Position numbers and translations under genes: made by a program. From Balneolaceae bacterium (GTDB taxonomy: Bacteria; Bacteroidota; Rhodothermia; Balneolales; Balneolaceae): DNA of 64,000 bases. The stretch spans positions 60,726 to 124,725 of the forward strand of contig JAFIFB010000075.1 of NCBI GenBank assembly GCA_020832285.1, in the 5' to 3' direction. How positions within the stretch are numbered: position 1 is the first letter of the stretch; every line of letters starts with the position of its first letter. The notes beneath the pieces were generated by a model that was given only the letters and a program-made list of their open reading frames with translations, was not told where the DNA came from and searched no databases. Positions 38,513 to 47,569 of the stretch are shown piece after piece.

Positions 38513-39259
38513 ATGACTGAGAGCTTGCTATCCGTAATTATTCCGGTTTATAATGGGGAAAGATATATTTCAGATGCCATAGATAGTGTACTTGCACAAA
38601 ACTACAGCCCGATAGAAATTATTGTGGTTGATGACGGGTCTACTGATAGTACAAAAAAGGTGCTAAAAAAGTATAAAGACCAGATTGTTTACATCTATAA
38701 AAAAAACGGAGGAATATCAAGTGCAAGAAATGCCGGACTTGATGCAGTAAAAGGTGAATTTATCGCTTTTATTGATGCTGATGACATTTGGCATCCATCC
38801 AAATTAAAAAAACAATTTTCACTATTTGATGAATATAAATCGCTTGAAATTGCAATAGGGCTATCCATTGATTTTGAAGGAACTCTTATCGAAAAAAAAG
38901 AAAAAACATTTCGATTAACATTGGGAAATTCCCTTTTTAAAAAACCAGTTTTTAAAAAAGTTGGAAGATTTGATGAGGAATTAGAACTGGGAGAGGATAC
39001 CGACTGGTTTTTTCGCGCAAGAGAAAACAACATTTCTGTTGCAGTCCATAAAGATGTTGTTACATTTTACCGCAGACATGACAATAATATCACAAAAGAC
39101 AAAAAAAAGTTTAATTTTTATGTATTTAAAGTCCTAAAGAAAGCAAAGGACAGAAAGAGGAATGGGTCATCAGGTTCGGTTACAGATATGGCAAAACCCA
39201 ATAATATGGAAGAATTAATTGAGATATGGCACACTGTTGAAAAATTTGAGAAAAAATGA
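38513..39259 (+). CDS. Family 2 glycosyltransferase
   Basis: A 248-residue GT2 catalytic domain: LSVIIPVYNGERYISDAI, IIVVDDGSTDST, and the DxD-type FIAFIDADDIW. The C-terminal half reads LELGEDTDWFFRARENN and FYRRHDNNITK, closely related to the GT2 half of the preceding fusion protein, so these two are probably local duplicates. An extra Lys-rich and then acidic tail (residues about 205-248) has no match I recognise. It overlaps the next GT2 gene by 4 bp. The local sequence is AT-rich. Confidence 0.88.
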   Translation: MTESLLSVIIPVYNGERYISDAIDSVLAQNYSPIEIIVVDDGSTDSTKKVLKKYKDQIVYIYKKNGGISSARNAGLDAVKGEFIAFIDADDIWHPSKLKKQFSLFDEYKSLEIAIGLSIDFEGTLIEKKEKTFRLTLGNSLFKKPVFKKVGRFDEELELGEDTDWFFRARENNISVAVHKDVVTFYRRHDNNITKDKKKFNFYVFKVLKKAKDRKRNGSSGSVTDMAKPNNMEELIEIWHTVEKFEKK

Positions 39260-39942
39260 ATCCGCTCAAACAAATTTCAGTCATTATTCCCTTTTATAAT
39301 ACAGAAAAATACCTGGAACAAGCTATAGAAAGTGTTCTCCGGCAATCTTTTAAGCCAATAGAGCTTATTCTGGTAAACGATGGATCGACAGATCAAAGCG
39401 AGAATATTGCGAAAAAATTTGAGCAAGAAACGATATTACTAAATCAGGAAAATAAAGGGGCTGCAGCTGCAAGGAACAAGGGTTTAAAAAGTGCAAAAGG
39501 GCTTTATATTGCTTTTCTTGATGCAGACGACTACTGGAAGCCAAATACACTTGAGTATCTCTTGGGAAAGTTGCTGGAAGACGAATCACTTGGAATGGTT
39601 TTTGGCAGAATGAATGAGTTTATCAGCCCCGAACTTGGAGAGAATTCAGGTTTAAAATATCGAAAGGACGTCCATATAAAACAAGGTTATATGGTTGGTT
39701 CGGCCCTGTTTCACAGGGAAGTTTTTGATGAAGTGGGCCTGTTTGATGAAACGCTTCGGGCAGCTGAGTTTATTGATTGGTTTGGCAGAGCTAAAGATTC
39801 CGGAATTCAATATGAAACTATTTCGCAGGTAGTTTTATACCGTCGTTTACATAAAAAAAATCAGGGAAGAGAAAAACAAAATCACTTTAAAGCTTACACC
39901 AAAGTACTCAGAGCAGCATTGGCGAGGAAAAAAGGACTTTAA
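39256..39942 (+). CDS. Family 2 glycosyltransferase
   Basis: A 228-residue GT2 domain with ISVIIPFYNTEKYLEQAI, LILVNDGSTDQSE, and the DxD-type IAFLDADDYW. A C-terminal AAEFIDWFGRAKDSG and LYRRLHKKNQGRE element is more like the 35982 gene than the 38513 gene. Translationally coupled to the preceding gene (ATGA overlap). No membrane segment. Its acceptor is unknown. A 130-bp gap follows before the two HxRQGD genes, in which I see no clear terminator. Confidence 0.88.
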   Translation: MNPLKQISVIIPFYNTEKYLEQAIESVLRQSFKPIELILVNDGSTDQSENIAKKFEQETILLNQENKGAAAARNKGLKSAKGLYIAFLDADDYWKPNTLEYLLGKLLEDESLGMVFGRMNEFISPELGENSGLKYRKDVHIKQGYMVGSALFHREVFDEVGLFDETLRAAEFIDWFGRAKDSGIQYETISQVVLYRRLHKKNQGREKQNHFKAYTKVLRAALARKKGL

Positions 39943-40072
39943 AAAAACAGGTTATTCATTTATCCCGGCACTTTAACGGTAAATGGCTTCCAGTAAGACT
40001 CATAAATTTTCTCTACTTAATTGATTGTAAAAACTCAGCATAATAAAACTGAATATAAATTGATATTTCAGT

Positions 40073-41515
40073 ATGGTTTGGAAGAAAATAAAAATATTGG
40101 CAATCCACACTACACATCGTATTCTTCGAAGAGTTCGAAAATTTTGGAACGATACCAAATACTGGTTTTGGCTAAAGTTTAAACAAATTTCCTTTCTTAC
40201 CCAACCAAAAAGAATTCAAAAGTTCAATCTGAAAACCTGCGAACAATCGGTTTATTTTACAACAGACTTGGTGCAAACAGGTTTTACGGACCAGTTAATC
40301 GGGTTTAAGCTTTTATATGAAATTGGTAAACATCTCGATATGCAATACTGCTTTACTCCGCTCAAGTCCCATCGTAGTTCTATTCCTTTTATGGTATTTG
40401 AAAAGAATAACTTCACAGCAGAAAAGCAATTACTAAATAAAAAAGAAACAACTGCCACTCCGGAATCCATTTTTGATTTTTTAGGGATTAATCCGGCAAT
40501 CGAAAAAATTTCAAAAGAGCCTGCCGGATCAGAAGTATATGATGTGCTTATCGATCTTGAAAAATTCAAAATAGGTAAGAAAAAATTTAAATCATTCCAC
40601 CTGCTGATTGAAGATTTGAAAGCTCAATTAGCCACTTTTATCCATCCGGAGATGCCAACATTATTTCGATTCAGGGCCAAACCGAAAACCTATTTTATGT
40701 ACTACAAGAAAATACCGGATTTATCGAAGTCAGAAATAGATTATCGAAACTTTTTCATCAGAAATGCGAGGAAAAAAGTTGGAAACTCTCATTTCATTTC
40801 TTCAAAGATAAAGTTAATGGTACATATCAGGCAGGGCGATACGGCAGTAGTTCAAACACCCTGGAAAACGTTTATTCCGGTATGGCATAAAATTCCCGGA
40901 AAGTTTACTCAGTTTAAAAGGATGGAAGATATACCAAACTCTCAGTTTACAACGATAGATAACTTCTACAATTTTCTTGAAAAATTACAACAAAACCTTG
41001 GTAAAGAACTTTTTTCAACAGTGGTTTTTTCCGATGGGTTTAAAAAAGCATTTTTGCAGATTTACCTTAAATCAAAACGCAGCGATCTGTCAGATCAGGA
41101 AATAGAAAAACTGAAAGAGATTCAGGCAAATTATGATAAAAATCAATTCTCAAACTTTGAAAAACTGAGCAACACAAAAACGATTGTCGGGGAAGAGCTG
41201 GACAATTTATATGATCTTGTACAGACGTTTATGGAAGCAGAAATTTTGGTAATAGGCACCCAGCAAATTATGATTCCCAAGCTTGTGGCGTCGTATTGTA
41301 ACCGTGAAAATATGCCTCTTATCATTGTTCTTTACAGTTCCAAAAAACTCAATCTGGATTTTATCGGCCTTGAAAACGATTCACCGAATATTTTGCAGAT
41401 AGATATTCATGATTATGATATCCGTGAGATATCAACAAAAATCAAAGCCTTCATAACAAAGATAGCGACAAGACCTGCTTTGAAAAATGATCCCACGAAA
41501 ATTATTTATAAATAA
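40073..41515 (+). CDS. HxRxGD glycosyltransferase-like protein, paralogue 2
   Basis: A 480-residue relative of the 8188-9543 and 41521-42906 proteins. The N-terminal element QTGFTDQLIGFKLLYEIGKH mimics the GxGNQ loop and helix of GT11 fucosyltransferases. The central motif VHIRQGDTAVV (H251, R253, G255-D256) is followed by QTPWKTFIPVWH. An SDGF segment (VVFSDGFKKAF) and the C-terminal ILVIGTQQIMIPKLVASYC are shared. The very basic N-terminus (about 60 residues, Arg/Lys/Trp-rich) could be membrane-associated. Activity is inferred from the HxRxGD motif shared by GT11/23/65/68. It lies 5 bp before its paralogue. Confidence 0.68.
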   Translation: MVWKKIKILAIHTTHRILRRVRKFWNDTKYWFWLKFKQISFLTQPKRIQKFNLKTCEQSVYFTTDLVQTGFTDQLIGFKLLYEIGKHLDMQYCFTPLKSHRSSIPFMVFEKNNFTAEKQLLNKKETTATPESIFDFLGINPAIEKISKEPAGSEVYDVLIDLEKFKIGKKKFKSFHLLIEDLKAQLATFIHPEMPTLFRFRAKPKTYFMYYKKIPDLSKSEIDYRNFFIRNARKKVGNSHFISSKIKLMVHIRQGDTAVVQTPWKTFIPVWHKIPGKFTQFKRMEDIPNSQFTTIDNFYNFLEKLQQNLGKELFSTVVFSDGFKKAFLQIYLKSKRSDLSDQEIEKLKEIQANYDKNQFSNFEKLSNTKTIVGEELDNLYDLVQTFMEAEILVIGTQQIMIPKLVASYCNRENMPLIIVLYSSKKLNLDFIGLENDSPNILQIDIHDYDIREISTKIKAFITKIATRPALKNDPTKIIYK

Positions 41516-41520
41516 GTAGA

Positions 41521-42906
41521 ATGTTTCAAAAACTTATTACTCTTATAAAAAAAATTGTGCGAAGGCCGGTCTGGGCTGTAATGAACCTGTACGATTCCCT
41601 TCCATTTTCGGCAAAGAGCAGAGCTGTAAAGAAATTTGATAAGCTTGCCGAAGAAAAAAAGCTTTTTTTCAGCACATCAATTTTCATAAACGGGTTTACA
41701 GATCAGCTTTGCGGACTCATATTTTTTTATACTCTGGGAACCCGAATGGGAATGAAGTATCTTTTCTCTCCGCTAAATTCAAGGAGAAGCCATTTTGAAA
41801 CTGTTTCAGAAAATACGGCTGCTGAATTTCCTGCTGCACATAAAACCCATAAAAATGATCCTGATGAATATTCAGATATATATGACTTTATCGGGGTTAA
41901 TAATCATTTGAAAAGCTTATCGAAAAATTCCACCGGAATTGAGTTCAATAAAATTTTATTTGACCTGGATCAGATAAAATTCGATAACCGTATACTTCAG
42001 TCCTTTGATCATTTTATCAACGATTTGAAATTCAGGATTATTCGTCAGACTGATATTTCAAAGCAAAACTTGTTTTATTTCAGGGCTTTGCCCACCATGT
42101 TCAAAAATTTTCGTTTAATTGTCTCGCATGAAACGGGCGATTTACCATTTCGGACCATATACGAACGAAACAGAAAAGAGAAGGGGTGGTCATCGGCTTA
42201 TCATGATTCAGCAATAAATCTGATGGTACATATTCGACAGGGAGATACTGCGGTCATTAAAACTCCTTGGAATACTTACATCCCGGTTTGGTATAAAATA
42301 GAAGGAAGGCTTCATGAATATGAAAGCAAAGAGGATATAGATTCTTTTGAGATTATAGATGTTGATGAGTTTTATAAGTTCTTAAAGAAATTGCTTAACC
42401 AGTTTAATACAGATCGTTTTTCATCAGTTGTTTTTTCAGATGGTTTTAAAAGTGCATTCGATTTGATTAACAGTGATAAAGAGAAAGAAGTCGGGGAAGA
42501 TGGCCGGCAAAAAAAAATGCAGGAGTTAAAGCAAACCTATGACAACCAAGAGTTTAAAAAGTTTCTTGAATGGACAGAGGTAAAAACAGTTCTGGGAGAA
42601 GAGAAAGAAAAATTATTTGATCTGATTGATTCTTTTATAAAATCAGATGTAGTAATTATCGGTACCCAGCAAAAAATGATCCCCAAACTTCTAAAAATCT
42701 ATTGTAATCCGGAAAATATGCCCTTTTTAATTACACTCTACAAAAAGAAAGAACCCCATGTGAACTATCTGGGTATAGGACCGGAGTTTAAGCACAGAAT
42801 GAATGTTGACCTTGATGATTACGATATAGCAGAGATCTCTGAAAGACTGGAGAACTTTTTAAATGAACGGAAACCGAAGTTAATGAGCCCTGCATTCAGG
42901 CGATAG
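41521..42906 (+). CDS. HxRxGD glycosyltransferase-like protein, paralogue 3
   Basis: A 461-residue protein sharing all blocks with its neighbour: NGFTDQLCGLIFFYTLGTRM near the N-terminus, VHIRQGDTAVI (H237, R239, G241-D242), KTPWNTYIPVWYK, VVFSDGFKSAF, and VVIIGTQQKMIPKLLKIYC with NPENMPF. In overall wording it is closer to the distant 8188-9543 protein (both have NPENMP and KEKFYS/KEKLFD-type segments) than to the adjacent copy, which bears on the order of duplication. It is the last gene of the cluster; a weak hairpin (AACTCT/AGAGTT, 42913-42929) follows its stop. Confidence 0.68.
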   Translation: MFQKLITLIKKIVRRPVWAVMNLYDSLPFSAKSRAVKKFDKLAEEKKLFFSTSIFINGFTDQLCGLIFFYTLGTRMGMKYLFSPLNSRRSHFETVSENTAAEFPAAHKTHKNDPDEYSDIYDFIGVNNHLKSLSKNSTGIEFNKILFDLDQIKFDNRILQSFDHFINDLKFRIIRQTDISKQNLFYFRALPTMFKNFRLIVSHETGDLPFRTIYERNRKEKGWSSAYHDSAINLMVHIRQGDTAVIKTPWNTYIPVWYKIEGRLHEYESKEDIDSFEIIDVDEFYKFLKKLLNQFNTDRFSSVVFSDGFKSAFDLINSDKEKEVGEDGRQKKMQELKQTYDNQEFKKFLEWTEVKTVLGEEKEKLFDLIDSFIKSDVVIIGTQQKMIPKLLKIYCNPENMPFLITLYKKKEPHVNYLGIGPEFKHRMNVDLDDYDIAEISERLENFLNERKPKLMSPAFRR

Positions 42907-43092
42907 ATGCAAAACTCTCTAAAAGAGTTGAAGGTTTAAGTACAAATTATCTCTGTATCCCCATTCTTATTTTCATGACACAAATTCAAGCAGCAAACAC
43001 CGCCAGTTATTTGCCTTTTGCCCTCTCACTTCTATAAATTCAGTCAACTCATAAAAAACACTTAAAAAAAGCAGAATTAACAACTCCACCGG

Positions 43093-44292
43093 ATGATTAA
43101 AGGTTTCAGATTTAAGAAAAATGAACGGGGCTATTCAAACAAGGCTTTCATATTTATGCGGAACACCATTATACCGGCAACCAGGTATGTGTTCAACCCG
43201 CGAATTACCAACCGTCACAATATGCCGCTTACCGGCCCCTGTTTTATATACGGAAACCACTCCAACTACTTTGATCCCTTTATACTCAATCTGGGTTTGG
43301 TTCAGGAGCCGACGGCCGGGGTGATGACCCGCGACCAATTCCACAAAACCCTGCCACGTATTTTTATGGACAGCATCGGCATTGTGCCAACAAGTAAATA
43401 TGTACCGGAACCGGGTATTATCCGCAGTGTCATTAAAATGATCGAACAGCGCCGTATGATCGTGATTTTTCCCGAGGGCGGACGCCGGTGGGACGGCAAA
43501 CCAAAGCCTCTTATCGAAACCACTCTGAAACTTTTCTGGAAGATGGGTATCCCGGTTCATCCAGTTCAGATTCATGGCTCACACCTGGGATGGCCACGCT
43601 GGGCCGACAAATATCGCAGAGGCAGTGTTGAATTAAGATTTATGAATCCCCTGAATGCCTCCGATTATGATGATTACGATTCGTTTGCCAAAACTTGTCG
43701 CGAACTGATTAGTTTTGATGAATACTACCCACCCGAAGATGCTTATCCCAAATCATGCAGTAAACCTGCTGCTGGAATCCAACGCTTCCTTTATCGCTGT
43801 CCGGATACCGGAGTTAACGGTGCAATCTATTCTCCTGACGGCGTTCACGTCTACAGCCGGGAATCAGCTTTCAACTATCAGATGAATGTGAACTCCAGGT
43901 TAATAGGGCAGGACGGTGAGACTGTTTCTATCATAGATCTGCACGAAAAAATTAATGCTATGCCGATGGTGTTTGAACACCCCAAAAATGGAGTGGTACT
44001 TGAAAAACCGGGCAGCCAGATATACATGGTGGATGATGAACACCAGCTCGTAAAACTGGACCGTGCCTATGTAGAATTATTTACCAATCGTCTGCTTATT
44101 TCGATGGGTTCTCAAACGTTCGATCTTGGCCTTGATGAAATCCGTTATATTTCCGTGGAACAGAATCATAAACTGACAGTTACCACTTCCGATCTTACAC
44201 TACAGATTGACCTAAAAGGGAAAAGTGCCCTTCAGTGGCAAAAATATATCGACCGCCTTAAGATGGGTGAAGAACCTGTCAAATCTCTTTGA
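43093..44292 (+). CDS. PlsC-type 1-acylglycerol-3-phosphate acyltransferase with C-terminal extension
   Basis: A phospholipid-synthesis acyltransferase-like protein that would add an acyl chain to lysophosphatidate or a related acceptor at the inner membrane. The HX4D catalytic motif is NHSNYFDP, and motif III is VIFPEGGRRWDG with a downstream GIPVHPVQIHGSHLG block. The first 225 or so residues are the PlsC domain. The remaining 175 or so residues are extra, contain a CPDTGVNGAIYSPDG segment, and have no family I recognise. The total of 399 residues is longer than typical PlsC (about 240). It overlaps the transporter gene by one base (TGATG). Confidence 0.8.
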   Translation: MIKGFRFKKNERGYSNKAFIFMRNTIIPATRYVFNPRITNRHNMPLTGPCFIYGNHSNYFDPFILNLGLVQEPTAGVMTRDQFHKTLPRIFMDSIGIVPTSKYVPEPGIIRSVIKMIEQRRMIVIFPEGGRRWDGKPKPLIETTLKLFWKMGIPVHPVQIHGSHLGWPRWADKYRRGSVELRFMNPLNASDYDDYDSFAKTCRELISFDEYYPPEDAYPKSCSKPAAGIQRFLYRCPDTGVNGAIYSPDGVHVYSRESAFNYQMNVNSRLIGQDGETVSIIDLHEKINAMPMVFEHPKNGVVLEKPGSQIYMVDDEHQLVKLDRAYVELFTNRLLISMGSQTFDLGLDEIRYISVEQNHKLTVTTSDLTLQIDLKGKSALQWQKYIDRLKMGEEPVKSL

Positions 44293-45671
44293 TGAGTTCC
44301 TGGACGCTCGATATCACGGCAGGTGAATTTTTTCTCGATTTTGCATGGATGGGACTGTTGCTTGTATTGGGCACTTGGATACGTGCCAATATCAGGTTTT
44401 TTCAACACTTCCTGATCCCTGCCAATCTTATTGCCGGAACCATTGGCCTGATATTTGGTGCCAATCTTATAGGTTGGATTGATCTCACCTCCGATCGTCT
44501 CGGTACCTATGTCTACCATCTACTGGCTCTCTTGTTTATCGCACTTAGCCTCCGCGCTCCCCAGAAAAAAATCGGGCTTTCATCTGTGAAATTCGGCCTG
44601 ATTTTTATCTCAGTCTATCTGGTCCAGGCAATCATCGGACTTCTGATCGCCTTTCTTCTTTTTTATACTATTATGCCGGAACTCTTCGTCGGAATTGGTT
44701 TTTTACCGCCGCTGGCTTTTGGTATGAACCCTGGCATCGCTTACTCCATTGGCTTGAACTGGGAACAGTTCGGATTTGAACACGGCGGTATTGTGGGCCT
44801 CACCTTTTCGGCGATCGGATTTCTGGTTGCTTACACAGTGGGAATCGGGTTGGTACGGCGGGGTATCAAAAAAGGAAGAGCGGTTTATCTTGACTCTGCC
44901 ACTGAGGTTTCAGATGATCTAAAAACAGGTGTTTTTCATGATCCGCAACCCAATCAAGAGGAAAAAATTACCACCTCACCAGAAAACATTGAGTCACTTA
45001 CGTTTCACATCGGGCTGATCGGTTTCACCTTTGTACTTACATACGGTGTTGTATGGCTGATGGAGCTTGGATTGATCAGTGCCGGCGCAAAGAATGAAGT
45101 CTCAACACTTTGGTCTTTTCATTTTATTTTTGCAGCTATTGTGGCTCTTTTTGTAAGAAAGCTGCTCGATCTTTCAGGAGCCAGCCGTGTTGTGGATGAC
45201 ACCACAATGACTCGCTGCTCTAATCTTTTCATGGATTTTATGATTGTAGCATCAGTTGCGGCCATCAGCCTGGTCGTGGTTATTCAATACTGGATTCCGC
45301 TGCTGATCATTTCAGTGGCAGTGGCCGTTACCACCTGGGCAGTCATTTATTATCTCTGCCACGATTCGTTCAAAGATTTTGCATTCGAACGGTATGCTGC
45401 CATTTTCGGCAATATGACCGGTACGCTTCAATCTGCACTGGTTCTGCTACGAATTCTGGATTCCGGGATGAAATCGCCGGTCAGCTATAATCTGGTATAT
45501 GGCAGCGGATTGGCTTTGGTATTTGGATTTCCGCTTTTGCTCCTGATTAACGCACCGGTGCACTATTTTTCCGATCCCGTTCAGGGATTTTGGATGGTAT
45601 TATTTGCACTGATCGCGTACCTGTTACTCTTGGGCATCGCCTGGCAGTTCTTAAAACGTTCCAACTCCTGA
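44292..45671 (+). CDS. GltS-like sodium/glutamate symporter family membrane protein
   Basis: A multi-pass inner-membrane protein with about 12 hydrophobic stretches in roughly 459 residues. The N-terminal HFLIPANLIAGTIGLIFG and the repeated-half signature (FLPPLAFGMNPGIAYSIG, ERYAAIFGNMTGTLQSALVL) resemble the ESS (GltS) sodium:glutamate symporters, although the substrate may differ. I chose ATG 44292 (MSSWTLD), which shares one base with the preceding stop. A TTG three bases upstream is also in frame. The central loop (about residues 200-235) is acidic and cytoplasmic. Coupling to the acyltransferase suggests co-expression; a functional link is unclear. Confidence 0.72.
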   Translation: MSSWTLDITAGEFFLDFAWMGLLLVLGTWIRANIRFFQHFLIPANLIAGTIGLIFGANLIGWIDLTSDRLGTYVYHLLALLFIALSLRAPQKKIGLSSVKFGLIFISVYLVQAIIGLLIAFLLFYTIMPELFVGIGFLPPLAFGMNPGIAYSIGLNWEQFGFEHGGIVGLTFSAIGFLVAYTVGIGLVRRGIKKGRAVYLDSATEVSDDLKTGVFHDPQPNQEEKITTSPENIESLTFHIGLIGFTFVLTYGVVWLMELGLISAGAKNEVSTLWSFHFIFAAIVALFVRKLLDLSGASRVVDDTTMTRCSNLFMDFMIVASVAAISLVVVIQYWIPLLIISVAVAVTTWAVIYYLCHDSFKDFAFERYAAIFGNMTGTLQSALVLLRILDSGMKSPVSYNLVYGSGLALVFGFPLLLLINAPVHYFSDPVQGFWMVLFALIAYLLLLGIAWQFLKRSNS

Positions 45672-45846
45672 CCTGCCATCCTGAAAGCTTTACAAATTTT
45701 GCGTGCAACAAATATGGATAATACAAAGACAGCGCCTTTGATTTAAAAACGCTGGCAGGATCTTTACGTTCGTTCGATACGCTGTTAGCTTGCTGGATTT
45801 TCATATGATTGTAACTATTGTTGTGTCAAAGATAAAACGACTTATA

Positions 45847-45924
45847 AGTCATCGGGCGAGTTTTTGATAAATCAACCAATTAAGATGATTGGGGTGTGTT
45901 CCCGGATTGACTCGTCCGATGACT
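45847..45924. repeat. Long imperfect inverted repeat with nested hairpin
   Basis: Arms AGTCATCGGGCGAGT (45847-45861) and ACTCGTCCGATGACT (45910-45924) pair at 14 of 15 positions, the one mismatch being a G-T wobble. The 48-nt interior holds a second hairpin, CCAAT-taagatg-ATTGG (45876-45892). It lies in the 281-bp gap between two convergent genes. It could be a bidirectional termination structure, a structured RNA, or a miniature mobile element. No T-run follows either arm. Confidence 0.7.
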
Positions 45925-45952
45925 CTCCCACACTTCTGCAGTTGACATAACA

Positions 45953-46960
45953 TTATTTAACACGCAGTAATTTTTTAGCCTGACTTTCACCATTCTGTCG
46001 GAGCCGGTAAATATAAATGCCGCACGATAAGGCAGAACCGCACAATATAACTTCATGTTCCCCGGCCTGATGATATCCCTCAGTGAGTGTTAAAAGATGT
46101 CTGCCAGACAAGTCATAGAGATCGAGCCGGACATTGGCGTTTTCCTTCAATTGATAACGAATGGTGGTCTCTTGTTGAAATGGATTGGGACTGTTTTGGT
46201 ACAGAACCATTGTTTCTGTGATCGGATTCAGTACTGAAGGAATCATCAAAGAGATGTTGGAAATGTGAACTTCTGCCCCGGCCGATGCAGTGTCATCACC
46301 AAAAAAAATAAAATTTTGGATGCTGTATGGCAGCCCAAATGCCGAGTAATCGCGAAGAGGGCCAGACAAAATTTCCTCACCATTAGCAAAGAGTGTAAAT
46401 TGAGTTCCCTTCATATTTATTCTATATCGGATAATTCCGGAAGTGGTATTAAAGTCAGTTTTTTCTGCAATTTCAAATGATGTATTGTATACCCAGATTT
46501 CATTTTCCCTAAAGACAATTTCTGCACCGTAGTTGTCTTTCGACAAAATGATAATACTAAAGCCACCTCGATAGGATAAGTGGTGATGTTCTTCAATAAT
46601 CTGAAAGTGAAATTCTGCAATAAAACCGGTTTCGCGTGAAAGTATTGGCATTTCAGGATGTTGCAGGCTGAAATATCCCGCTGCTTCAGAAAGGTTGCCA
46701 AGTGTGCTAAATTTATGAAGACCTCTTTCTGTAAATCGTACTGTTTCACTTTGATCAAATGCATTGGTTAGATACATCCAGCCTTGATTGTCGGGATTGC
46801 TGTTTTCAGAGGCATTAAAAAGAATTATTGTTGTATTTTCACCAGGAAAATCAGAAACCGGTTTATCCATTGAAAATACTGAGTACATGGATGTAAAAAT
46901 CCAGCTGATAAGAACTGCTGTTAAAGGCTTGTACCCTCTTGTGATTAGAATTATCTCCAT
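45953..46960 (-). CDS. T9SS-sorted secreted protein, unknown function
   Basis: A secreted protein with a C-terminal type IX secretion sorting domain of about 80 residues (LYQNSPNPFQQETTIRYQL, VRLDLYDLSGRHLLTL, GEHEVIL, GIYIYRLRQ, KKLLRVK), which directs export across the outer membrane in FCB bacteria. I chose the start at 46960 (MEIILITRGYKPLTAVLISW), giving a normal signal peptide ending near YSVFS. An ATG at 47029 would add 23 residues before it. The middle (about 230 residues) has a beta-rich, lectin- or LamG-like character (RYRINMKGTQFTLFANGEE) but no catalytic motif I can name. It is convergent with the GltS-like gene and divergent from the next pair. Confidence 0.85.
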   Translation of the reverse strand: MEIILITRGYKPLTAVLISWIFTSMYSVFSMDKPVSDFPGENTTIILFNASENSNPDNQGWMYLTNAFDQSETVRFTERGLHKFSTLGNLSEAAGYFSLQHPEMPILSRETGFIAEFHFQIIEEHHHLSYRGGFSIIILSKDNYGAEIVFRENEIWVYNTSFEIAEKTDFNTTSGIIRYRINMKGTQFTLFANGEEILSGPLRDYSAFGLPYSIQNFIFFGDDTASAGAEVHISNISLMIPSVLNPITETMVLYQNSPNPFQQETTIRYQLKENANVRLDLYDLSGRHLLTLTEGYHQAGEHEVILCGSALSCGIYIYRLRQNGESQAKKLLRVK

Positions 46961-47065
46961 ACTAAAATGTACATATTTTTTTTGATTTGGTAAGAATCTC
47001 AGTTTGAAAAATGAGTGAATGAGCAGCATTCTTGCTATATTTAAAAAGGATTAGCAGGTTTAGAT

Positions 47066-47569
47066 ATGGCCGATAATGGATCATCATATTGCACATCTCT
47101 TCTTTTTCCCTATTTTTTCAGGTATATCGGCATCATATTGATCTTTCTCGCGTTCGGATCAGTATATCTTTATTTTTGGGGAGGAAGACCGGTTTTTTTT
47201 GAAGTACCCGTTCTTGCATTGGTAACCTCCTATATAGATACCCGCTGGTTTGTAGTTGCACATACAAATCTACTGGATGAACTTGCATTTGTTTTTGGTA
47301 TTACCGGATTGATCTTCACAAGTTTTTCCAAAGAAAAAAATGAAAACTGGCTGACCGGCCAATTACGATCATACGCATTGATTTTGAGTGTGTATATAAC
47401 AACAGGAATCTGGATTTTTCTTTACCTGGTAGTTTTCGGTTGGCCGATCATACTCCTCTCAGCTACTGCCTTCATACTGTTTTTGGTTATCTATTTTACC
47501 ACGTTTCAGATTTTGCTCAAGAGAGTAAAATCAACAATAACTATTAACATCGATGCAGGATTAGCATGA
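47066..47569 (+). CDS. Multi-pass membrane protein, unknown function
   Basis: A 167-residue protein with about four or five hydrophobic helices (YIGIILIFLAFGSVYLYFW, LAFVFGITGLIFTSF, SYALILSVYITTGIWIFLY, LSATAFILFLVIYFTTF). I do not recognise a family. Its ATG is 36 bp from the divergent T9SS gene's upstream ATG (47029), and its stop overlaps the next lipoprotein gene by 4 bp (ATGA), so the two are coupled and may work together at the membrane. Confidence 0.75.
   Translation: MADNGSSYCTSLLFPYFFRYIGIILIFLAFGSVYLYFWGGRPVFFEVPVLALVTSYIDTRWFVVAHTNLLDELAFVFGITGLIFTSFSKEKNENWLTGQLRSYALILSVYITTGIWIFLYLVVFGWPIILLSATAFILFLVIYFTTFQILLKRVKSTITINIDAGLA

Noticed and set aside
34407..42906. Lasso-peptide biosynthesis cluster
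   Set aside because: The PqqD, HprK-like and nucleotidyltransferase genes fit, but there is no asparagine-synthase-like cyclase, no transglutaminase-like protease, no precursor and no exporter in the window.
42913..42929. Terminator after the last cluster gene
   Set aside because: The stem is only 6 bp, AT-rich, and not followed by a T-run.
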